Positions 1 to 9,458 of a stretch of DNA of 64,000 nucleotides are shown piece after piece. The stretch is taken from assembly GCA_002794735.1 (NCBI GenBank), contig NBAZ01000008.1:930001-994000 (forward strand). Reading direction: 5' to 3'. The notes under the pieces are model-generated. The model was not told the origin of the DNA. It saw only the letters and a program-made list of their open reading frames with translations, and ran no database searches. Each line of letters opens with the position of its first letter. The first letter of the stretch is position 1. A program made the translations under genes and the position numbers. The DNA is from Pyrrhoderma lamaoense. Taxonomy: Eukaryota; Basidiomycota; Agaricomycetes; Hymenochaetales; Hymenochaetaceae.

Positions 1-601
1 ACGAGTATACCAGAAGACATCCCAGTTTGAGAACGATACCGTTTCGTCATATGCCATAGGACCTACATTTGCGATGTTAGTATCATGGCGTATTGAATAT
101 TTGTAGTATCAGAAACCCACCAGGTAAATCAAATTCTGTCATCTTTCGCCCACTCCGTAAGTCATGTTCATCTTCATTAGATTCCCTCAGTCTTCCACAG
201 TATCTATGGTGTTGATGGTCTGCCTCCCAGTGCTCTTCTGAGCAGTGTGTCGGCCACCCACAATCTGGACATTCAAACTCGACCTTTTTGCGAGTGACAT
301 GAGGATGACCCTGGTCAACACTTGCAGCACACACCGGACATGGCGCAAGCTTTTTTATAGCTTCCCCACGTTGCCTTACTTGAGAAAATGGTGATTTTGA
401 GAACGGATGGAATAGGTTATCTTGGGAAAGAACGGGTTCAGGTTGTGCTTTTGGTTGCGGCTTTGATGACTTAAATAACTTCAAGAACGTTCGTGTTTGA
501 CCCCTTCTAAGTAAAAGACTTCGGGATAAGGTGGACGGGTAGCGTCTCTGCAATGACCTTTGTAATGGTCTTGATGCAGCAACAGAGAAGGAGAACGTCA
601 T
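1..601 (-). CDS. MSS51: MSS51-like mitochondrial COX1 translational activator, N-terminal part
   Basis: In yeast Mss51 promotes translation of mitochondrial COX1 mRNA and binds newly made Cox1, coupling synthesis to cytochrome oxidase assembly. Exon 1 is 601-121, a 58-nt GT-AG intron follows (120-63), and exon 2 runs off the left edge. The protein opens with an Arg/Ser-rich mitochondrial presequence (about residues 1-45). It then has a zinc-binding region with paired cysteines (CPVC, then CPDCGWPTHC) and His/Cys residues of the MYND-like finger (HWEADHQHHRYC). The conserved stretch EDEHDLRSGR and, after splicing, FSNWDVFWYTR are typical of Mss51. The gene is truncated only by the window; no frameshift is seen in the visible part. 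Confidence 0.88.
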
Positions 602-1330
602 TCCAGACCACTGTTCTGCTCACCAAACTTTTTGGGCACAAGCGTTCTTTACCCGATCGACGTCTTTTTGTTTTCAGACTCAGCAGTCTGTGTAAATCGC
701 TGTCGTTCGCGAATGACTAATTAGCTATTTGCTAGTTTTATCTTAGTATCTTTTCTTCGTGATTAATAATTATAATATATACAAGCGCCTAATATCTGAT
801 AATCCAGATACACTCAACCTGCATCAGAAAAATCTCTTGTAATCTCAAACTGAGGTTTCCATGATATCGATACTGCAGTGATGCAAGTGACAGCCATAAC
901 CCTGGAGAATGGGTAGTCGCCTCGCCTTGGAACTTGGCACATTATAGTAGAAGATAGTGGGATACTCGTAGAAATAGAATATCATATAATACATAGATGG
1001 ATTCTTTAGATCCTGACATGAGAGAGCTAATCGAGACTCACTTGTCCCAAGTTGCCACAAAGATCTAGATGTGAAACTTGGCAAACCCGGACCGTTCCTT
1101 GAGTGCTAGGAGCACACAAGCTCTAGCTGACTTTCCCAAAAGTCAAGAAAGAGTTTTTTGACCGCTCTGTGTAGTTTATCTGTGAAAGGTCTTTTTGTCC
1201 ATGATTTATTTTCTGCTCCGGTTTTTTTTATTGAATTTACTCAACCTGTATCAGGATAATTATTTTAATAACTCTATCCCGCAGCGTTTATCTCAAGACA
1301 TTCAATGCTAAGCAGCGTCTGCGTCTCGAG
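602..1330. other. gene-free spacer
   Basis: No coding region is supported here. A 16-base motif (ACTCAACCTGCATCAG, near 811) recurs with one mismatch near 1237. Upstream sequence of MSS51 should lie at the left end. Nothing else stands out. Confidence 0.5.
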
Positions 1331-2030
1331 TTGTTGAAATATTTCAACAGTACTTGAGGAGACCTTTACACTACACCTTCTATTTGAAGTTGAATTTAAG
1401 ATGGTGCGCATCCGTAGTTATATGGGCATAGGTGCAATTATTTCCGAGAAACTGGATAAGTCTTTCTTCATTGCCCTTTGATTCTCTCATTAAGTATACA
1501 CACACCGCTAGAAGATACTTTTGTATGCAGGTCCACACATGCTTCGCATATGAGTGTCAGAAATTTGCGATACTTATTAATAACGGAAATTTGAATTATA
1601 ATAGTTATTGCCAGGTTTGTTTAATCGGAACTGCTATCTACATGTAAATTTATAATCATACAAGCATACAAGGAAAATCGATTGTGTTGCTCTCACTGAT
1701 GTAATATCAAAGGTGTACGAAGCCCTCGAGAGTCAAGCACGGTATACCGAGTGTCCAAAACAACATAATCTTCACCAGCAGACTTATATTATGTTTTTTC
1801 AACTGTAAGCTCTCAGAAAATGAATCAAGACGCAGAAACAAGATAGTAATATGGATATGATAAACTACATGTACAAAAAAAGAAGAAAGAGAAGAGATAG
1901 TATCATAAAATGTCCGCTAGATACAATTATAAAGTAGCCTATTCAATTTCAGATACCGGCAGACAACATGTTGATCGATAAAACTAATCCTGGGAAATTC
2001 ATATGATTATGAAAGAAGATTGTGTCTCGA

Positions 2031-2888
2031 TTACTTTTCAACTCTGCTATCGATCTCCATCTTCCTGCCTTGTCTGCGCATCTCCATCTCCAGCTTTGTA
2101 GAGCGTCTTTTGCGCTTCTTTCCTGTACAAGTTTTCTTATGTGGCTGTAATCTTACAAGCTCAGTTCCACAATTAGGACAAACCACATATTTGGATTGGT
2201 GGATCTCCCTGACATGTCGTTTTAGGTCGTCCTTACAGGAGAACCCTTTTATCATACATCCTTTGCATTCCTCAGGCTTGAAGCAAAATCCTTGCGCAAC
2301 CTCCGGCAAGGCCAATTTGTCATTCTCTTTAAGCAAGTCTACCCAAAAATACCTTCGACGCACACGAAGAGTCTGAGACGGGGTTTTCACGTGTGCAGTG
2401 ACTTCCTGAGAATCATGGCAAATCGATAGCTGCTCAAATTTTATATGAGATATCGAGGCGGAGTAAATATAAAGAGAATGGATCTCACCTGGTTATTTTG
2501 AGTTGAAGAACCGGGTGCAACGCACGACCAATCCCTCGGATGTCGATAGCACTCTGCCCCCATGTCGTTAAAGAGTTCTTGAAACTCTCTGTGTAAATTG
2601 GATTGAATTGGTCGTTTTGACCGTTATTTGAGTCTTGCACAGACTGAACCGTGGACGAGCTGGGGTTGTACTCCCATTCCCGCGGTAGGCCTTGTGCTAC
2701 AGCATCATTGGATGCAGGGGAAAAGGATTAAAACCGTCGCCCAGGTAAGGGTTGCCATCGTAAATAGTCTCGTATGGGAAGTATAATGGTTGGAAGTAAT
2801 CGAAGGAGGGGGAATAAGACCAGAGCTGTTGTGGGACGTCCATTTGTTGAAGCAGTATGTGGTTCACAGAATAGATGGGGATGGACAT
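2031..2888 (-). pseudogene. C2H2 zinc-finger protein, array copy 1 (frameshifted as given)
   Basis: Paralogue of the intact copy at 7815-8699. The N-terminal reading frame starts at 2888 with the same start as the other copies. It carries the conserved block QLWSYSPSFDYFQP. Exon 1 would end at 2489, with a 59-nt GT-AG intron (2488-2430) and exon 2 at 2429-2031. The C-terminal frame keeps the finger CKGCMIKGFSCKDDLKRH followed by a second CPNC...H...C finger and a basic tail. Two one-base shortfalls relative to copies 2 and 3 break exon 1: a G run at 2717-2720 and a C run at 2533-2535. Both sit in homopolymers, so they may be sequence errors rather than true decay. Function: presumably DNA-binding, nuclear; target unknown. 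Confidence 0.75.
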
Positions 2889-3640
2889 CCATTCTCTGCT
2901 GGTGTATTTATATGCAGATGGCTCGGGTTTAATATGAATGCGGAATATATATCATATCGGAGGTTTGTTATACCACTATGGTTGATATCAGAGAACAGAA
3001 GAGACTTTTGGTATGTAATAATAGGTTTGTACCCTTTTTACTCAGATCAATATGATGTATCTAGATCGTGGTGACTTGTATTTGGGAATATACTGATACT
3101 CATCTTCTCCGCCGAGAACCCAAGTGAAGGAAAAAACATATGAAAAGAAGCATAGGGGATGAAACTGTTCGGTGATGAATATTCATTTTCTACGATGCTA
3201 TGGGAGTAATATCTCAGATATAACTATATTCGTCCTATATGTGATAGTTGTACCACAATAGGTTGTCAACCATGGGCGCTATATTTCTGATACTTTCCCT
3301 ATTTGTACCCAAAACTCGGCTTAACGCTTGTGCTAAGTTTTTAAAAGAGCGATTGAAGGTAGTATCTAAAGTATGATATCCAGGAACGTCATGTCATACA
3401 TGTTTTACAACGGATCGGGTTATAGCTTGATCTCACAAATTGTCGGTACATCAATTGAACAATTGAGTCTACCTCGAAGTTTCAGACCATCCGCAAGTGT
3501 CAGGAGGTGAGTAATGAACATAGGATTGAGTCTAGAGATAATTACATGTTGCCACAAAGCCCCATCAGATCGTGTGTGAAGATTATATAAAGCACATAAG
3601 GTATAGAATAAGGTGGTGGATCGGTGTATCTGATAGCGGA

Positions 3641-4010
3641 TCATTCGGAATCGTATGATGACGCCCATAAAACACATCTCCCGCTAGCGTTTCCTGATGT
3701 CACCCTTTCTACGATACAGAAGTTACTGCTTGTACGGCGGAGATTCTAAAATAAATGAGGTAGTTAGAAAAGATGGTATGAAGCTACATCAATAGATGCA
3801 CGTACTTATTAGTATCTGATAAACGAGCAAGAAGATCTCCCTGTATAACAGGGTGTCCAAAACATATCAATTTCCATGTGTGCGATCATAGATTTTACTG
3901 GCCTTGCAAATGCATCTATCTAGGGAGTGTCGCATGTTACCGACTTTATTGAGACCATATGAAAGACATGATTGGTATTCAACCAACGGACTTGTTGTGA
4001 GATGATGATA
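3641..4010 (-). pseudogene. CMR1 3' fragment, array copy 1
   Basis: Minus-strand sequence is homologous to the last exons of CMR1 (9459-9845). It preserves the end of the coding region through the TGA at 3641. Relative to the functional gene it lacks about 10 nt in the last exon, near 3715, which destroys the frame. It has no upstream exons because the copy joins a zinc-finger relic at about 4010. It is a duplicated, non-functional gene end, though its terminator region may still act on transcription. Confidence 0.85.
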
Positions 4011-4310
4011 TGCTTAGGTGCATTGACTTCCTGATTTATAATCTTCAATCTCAAGTAATCTGTTAATCGATTGAATCTTAGATGAGATTTCGAGGAGGGT
4101 GAAGTCTAAAAGAAGGACGTACCAGAGACTCAGTTGATCAATTTGGCCCATGGATACGGTTGTGAAGCTCCCTTTCTTGCAGTAGGCCTTGCGACACAAC
4201 ATCACTGGATGTAAGGGGGGTAAAGTCCAAATTGTCACCCAATAAATAATTGCCATTGATGATAGTTAAGTAGATTGTTTCAATAATAACTTAAGAGACT
4301 TCTCAATTAT
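4010..4310 (-). pseudogene. divergent zinc-finger gene relic at unit junction 1
   Basis: A minus-strand open stretch (4256-4014) resembles the middle of zinc-finger exon 1 of the array (shared LHPVML-type and GSFTTVSMGQIDQ-type segments). It continues through an intron-like region into the first codons of exon 2, where homology switches abruptly to CMR1. It lacks the zinc-finger domain entirely and is more divergent than the three main copies. That suggests an older duplication event. Confidence 0.6.
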
Positions 4311-4910
4311 AACCTCTGCTTGAATTTGAATGTAAGATAGGTGCAATCACTTTGAAGAAACTGGAAGTCTTTTTCATTGCCTTTCGATTCACTCACTAGA
4401 TATACATACACAGCGCTAGAGGATAACTTTGTATGCAAGTACACACTCGCTTCGTAGATGATCATGAGAAATCTACGATACTTAATAATCACGGAAACTT
4501 GAATTCTATCAGTATTGTTGACGAGTTAGTTTGATTGGAATTACTATCTACGTGTATGATACAAGCATATAAGGAAAATCAATCACAGAATGTTACTTCC
4601 CTGAAGCCCTCGAAAGTCAAGCACGGTATACTGAGTGTCCAAAACAACACATTCTTCACCAGCGGTCTTGTATTCATTTTTTAAACTGGCTTTAATAAAA
4701 CGAATTGGGATGACAGGAACAGGATAGTAATATGGATGTGATGTACTACATGTACCAAAAAGAAGAAAGAGAAGAGATAATATCATAAAGAGTCCATTAA
4801 ATACAATTATAAAGTAGCCTATTCAATTTCAGATACCGGCAGACAACATGTTGATCGATAAAACTAATCCTGGGAAATCCATATGATTATGAAAGAAGAT
4901 TGTGTCTCGA

Positions 4911-5770
4911 TTACTTTTCAACTCTGCTATCGATCTCCATCTTCCTGCCTTGTCTGCGCATCTCCATCTCCAGCTTTGTAGAGCGTCTTTTGCGCTTCTT
5001 TCCTGTACAAGTTTTCTTATGTGGCTGTAATCTTACAAGCTCAGTTCCACAATTAGGACAAACCACAGATTTGGGTTGGTGGATCTCCCTGACATGTCGT
5101 TTTAGGTCGTCCTTACAGGAGAACCCTTTTATCATACATCCTTCGCATTCCTCAGGCTTGAAGCAGAATCCTTGCGCAACCCCGACAAAGTCAATTTGTC
5201 TTGAGCTTTTAGCAAGTCTACCCAAAAATACCTTCGACGCACACGAAGAGTCTGAGACGGGGTTTTCACGTGTGCAGTGACTTCCTGAGAATCATGGCAA
5301 ATCGATATCTGCTCAAAGTTTATGTGAGATATCAAGTAGGAGTAAGTAAATATAAAGAGAATGGACCTTACTTGGTCATTTTGAGATGAAGAATCGGGTG
5401 CAACGGACGACAAATCCCCTCGGATGTCGGTAGCACCCTGCCCCCATGTCGTTAGAGAGCTTTCGAAACTCTCTGTGTATTTTTGATATTGTTGGCCGTT
5501 TTGACCGTTGTTGAAATCTTGCACAGATGGTGGAGGTAGGCTGAGGTTGTAGCTCCCTTCTTGTCGTAGGCCTTGTGTCAAATTATCATTGGATGCAGTG
5601 AAACAAGAAACAAAATCATCGCCCAGGTAAGGGTTGCCATCGTAAATAGTCTCGTATGGGAAGTATAGTGGTTGGAAGTAATCGAAGGAGGGAGAATAAG
5701 ACCAAAGCTGTTGTGGGAAGTCCATTTGTCGAAGCAGTATGTGGTTCACAGAGTAGATGGGGATGGACAA
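4911..5770 (-). pseudogene. C2H2 zinc-finger protein, array copy 2 (one frameshift as given)
   Basis: Exon 1 runs 5770-5372, intron 5371-5309 is 63 nt, and exon 2 runs 5308-4911. The protein matches copies 1 and 3, with an Asn/Gln/Ser-rich N-terminal half and a basic C-terminus. The CEGC...H...H finger and the following C2HC finger are present. One base is missing relative to copy 1 in the C run at 5180-5183, shifting the frame just upstream of the finger. No other lesion is seen, and splice sites and start are intact. The gene may well be whole in the organism. Confidence 0.75.
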
Positions 5771-6520
5771 GCATACTCTGCTGGTGTATTTATACGTAGA
5801 TGGCTCGGATTTAATAAGAATGTGGAATACATATCATATCGGAGGTTTGTTATACCACTATGGTCGATATCAGAGAACAGAAGAGACTTTTGGTATGTAA
5901 TAATAGGCCTGTACCCTTTTTACTCAGATCAATATGATGTATCTAGATCGTGGTGACTTGTATTTGGGAATATACTGATACTCATCTTCTCCGCCGAGAA
6001 CCCAAGTGAAGGAAAAAACATATGGTTGAGAAGAAGCATAGGGGATGAAACTGTTCGGTGATGTATTTTCTACGAGGATATGGGAGTAATATCCCAGATA
6101 TAGCTATATTCGTCCTACATGTGATAGTTGTACCACAATAGGTTGCCAACCATGGGCGCTTAATATCTGATACTTTCCCTATTTGTACTCAGGTCTCGAC
6201 TTAACGCTTGTGCTAAGTTCTTAAAAGAGCGATTGAAAGTAGTGTTCAAAGTATGATATCCAGGAACGTCATGTCATACATATGTTACAACGGATCGGGT
6301 TATAGCTTGATCTCACAAATTGTCGGTACATCTTTTGAATACTTGAGGTTACCTCGAAGATTCAGACCATCCGCAAGTGTCAGGAGGTGAGTAATGAACA
6401 TAGGATTAAGTCAGGAGATAATTACATGTTACCACAAAACCCCATCGGATCATGTGTGAGGATTATATATAGCACATAAGGTATAGAATAAGGTGTTGGA
6501 TCGGTGTATCTGGTAGCGGA

Positions 6521-6905
6521 TCATTCGGTATCGTATGATGATGCCCATAGAACACATCTCCCGCTAGCGTTTCCTGATGCCGCTCTCTCTACGATACTCG
6601 GATGGGAGCAAGTTACTGCTTGTACGGCGGTGATTCGAATATAAGTAAGTTAGTTAGAAAAGATGGCACGAAGCTACATGCATAGATTCACGTACTTATT
6701 AGTATCTGATTAACGAGCAAGAAGATCTCCCTGTATAATATGGTGTGCAAAAATCATATCAATCTCCACATGTATGATCATAGATGATATTGGCCTTGCA
6801 ACTGTATATATATAAGAAGTGTCACATGTTACCGACCCTATTGAGACCATATGAAAGATATGATTGGTATTCAATCAACGGACTTGTTGTGAGATGAGGA
6901 TATGC
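6521..6905 (-). pseudogene. CMR1 3' fragment, array copy 2
   Basis: Homologous to CMR1 exons 8-11. The last exon is open through the TGA at 6521. The acceptor before that exon has changed from TAG to TCG, and the exon 8 donor has lost its GT. Without the preceding exons it cannot make Cmr1. It joins the zinc-finger relic at about 6905. Confidence 0.85.
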
Positions 6906-7200
6906 TTAGGTGCATTGATTTCCTGATTTATAAACTTTAGTCTCAAGTAATCTGTTAATCGAATGAATCTTATATGAGATTTCGGGAGGGTAAAGTCCAA
7001 AAGAAGGACGTACCAGAGACTCAGTTGATCATTTTGACTCATGGATACGGATGTGAAGCTCCCTTTCTTGCAGTAGGCCTTGCGACACAGCATCATTGGA
7101 TGTAATGGGGGAAAGATCAAAATTGTCGCCCATTCATTAATTCCCATCGACGATAGTTAAGTAGACTGTTTCAATAATAACTTAGAAGAATTCTCCATTA
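6900..7200 (-). pseudogene. divergent zinc-finger gene relic at unit junction 2
   Basis: This is the same structure as the relic at 4010-4310. Exon-1-like minus-strand codons (shared MLCRKAYCKKGSFT) and an intron-like segment break off where CMR1 homology begins. The finger domain is absent. Confidence 0.6.
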
Positions 7201-7814
7201 TGACCTCTGCTTGAAGCTGAATGTAAGATAGGTGCAATCACTTTGGAGAAACTGGAAGTCTTTTTCATTGCCTTTCGATTCACTCACTAAATATACATAC
7301 ACACCGCTAGAGGATACCTTTGTATGCAAGTACATACTCGCTTCGTAGATGATTATGAGAAATCTACGATAGTTATTAATTACGGAAACTTGAATTCTAC
7401 CAGTATTGTTGACGAGTTAGTTTAATTGGAACTGCTATCTATATGTAAGTTTATAATCACACACGCATACAAGGAAAATCAATCACAGTATATTGCTCCC
7501 CTGAAGCCCTCGAAAGTCAAGCACGGTATACTGAGTGTCTAAAACAATGTATCATTCACCAGCAGTCTTATATTATGTTTCTTATCTGGAAGCTCCAATC
7601 AAACGGATTAAGACGCAGGAACATGATAGTAACATGATTGTGATATGATACATGTACAAAAAAGGAAAAACGAGAAGAGATAATATCATAAAATGTCCAT
7701 TAAATACAATTATAAAGTAGCCTATTCAATTTCAGATACCGGTAGATAAGATGTTGATCGATAAAACTAATCCTGGGAAATATATATGATTATGAAAAGA
7801 AGATTGTGTTTCAA

Positions 7815-8699
7815 TTACTTTTCTCCTCTGCTATCGATCTCCATCTTCCTGCCTTGTCTGCGCATCTTCATCTCAAACATTTTAGCACGACGCTTGCGCT
7901 TACGTCCTTTGCAGCGTTCTCTATGTTTTTTTAGGGAATCCAACCGAGCAACAATAGAACCACAATCGGAACAAGCCACAGAATTGTCTTGGTGTGTATT
8001 CCTGATATGTCGTTTCAGGTCGTATTTTCGAGAGAACCCCTTCACGGTACATCTAGCACATTCCTCAGGCTTGAGCAAGTATTTTTGTATGGCCTCCGGC
8101 AAAGTTAACTCGTCCTTCTCCTCAAGCAAGTCTACCCAAAAATATTTCTGACTCACACGAAGAGACGGAGATGGTGGATTCACAGGTGCATCTCGAAATA
8201 TAAGGACTGACTGTGGGTTGTGGTAATCTGGTATCTGCTCAAATTGTAGATCAGATATCGAGTAGTAGTAAGTAAATTTCAAAAAAATGGATCTCACTTG
8301 GCAATTTTGAATTAGAGATCCGGGTGCAAAGCACGTCAGATCCCCTTGGGTGTATGTAGCACTCTGCCCCCATGTCGTTAAAGAGTTCTTGAAACTCTCT
8401 GTGTAGATTGAATTGTATTGGTCGTTTTGACCGTTATTTGAATCTCGCACAGACTGAACCGTGGACGAGCTGGGGTTGTACTCCCATTCCCGCGGTAGGC
8501 CTTGTGCTACAGCATCATTGAATGCAGGGAAAAGAGCATCAAAACCGTCGCCCAGGTAAGGGTTGCCATCGTAAGTAGTTTTGTACGGGATATATGGTGG
8601 TTGGAAATAGTCGAAAGAGGGGGAATAAGACCAAAGCTGTTGTGGGAAGTCCATTTGTCGAAGCAGTATGCGGTTCACAGAATAGATGAGGATGGACAT
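7815..8699 (-). CDS. C2H2 zinc-finger protein, array copy 3 (intact)
   Basis: Predicted nuclear DNA-binding protein of 273 aa after splicing (exon 1 8699-8298, exon 2 8234-7815). The start at 8699 (MSILIYSVN) is chosen because it is conserved in all three copies; an in-frame ATG at 8771 is not conserved. The N-terminal half is rich in Tyr, Asn, Ser and Pro (activation-domain-like). The C-terminal part has a C2H2 finger (CARCTVKGFSRKYDLKRH, then H) and a second C2HC finger (CSDC ... HRERC), followed by a Lys/Arg-rich tail resembling a nuclear localisation signal. The 63-nt intron (8297-8235) has canonical ends but is a multiple of three without stop codons, so retention would add 21 residues. 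No specific target can be named. Confidence 0.8.
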   Translation of the reverse strand: MSILIYSVNRILLRQMDFPQQLWSYSPSFDYFQPPYIPYKTTYDGNPYLGDGFDALFPAFNDAVAQGLPREWEYNPSSSTVQSVRDSNNGQNDQYNSIYTESFKNSLTTWGQSATYTQGDLTCFAPGSLIQNCQVRSIFLKFTYYYSISDLQFEQIPDYHNPQSVLIFRDAPVNPPSPSLRVSQKYFWVDLLEEKDELTLPEAIQKYLLKPEECARCTVKGFSRKYDLKRHIRNTHQDNSVACSDCGSIVARLDSLKKHRERCKGRKRKRRAKMFEMKMRRQGRKMEIDSRGEK

Positions 8700-9458
8700 G
8701 CATACTCTACTGGTGTATTTATACGTAGATGGCTCTAGTTTATTAAAATAAGAATGTAGAGTACATATCATATCGGAGGTTTGTTATACTACTATGGTCA
8801 ATATCAGAGAACAGAAGAGACTTTTGGTATGTAATAATAGGCCTGTACCTTTCCCACCCAGATCAATATAATGTATCTAGATCATGGTGGCTTGTATTTG
8901 GGAATATACTGATACTCGTCTTCTCCGCCGAGAACCCAAGTGAAGGGTAAACATAAGGGTGAAAAGAAGTTAGGGGATGAAACTGTTCGGTGATGAATAA
9001 TTATTTTCTACGAGGATATGGGAGTAATATCTCAGATATAACTATATTCGTCCTACATGTGATAGTTGTACCACAATAGGTTGCCAATAATGGGCGTTAT
9101 AATTCTGATACTTTCCCTATTTGTACTCAGAACTCGGCTTAACGCTTGTGCTAAGTTCTTAAAAGAGCGATTGAAAGTAGTGTTCAAAGTATGATATCCA
9201 GGAACGTCATGTCATACATATTTTACAACGGATCAAGTTATAGCTTGATCTCACAGATTATCGGTACATCTATTGTATACTTGGGGTGACCTCGAAGATT
9301 CGGACCATCCGCAAGTGTCAGGAGTTGAAGGATGAACATAGGATTAAGTCTAGAGATAATTACATGTTACCACAAAGCCCTATCAGATCATGTGTGAAGA
9401 TTATATATAGCACATAAGGTATAGAATAAGATGTTAGATCGGTGTATCTGGTAGCGGA

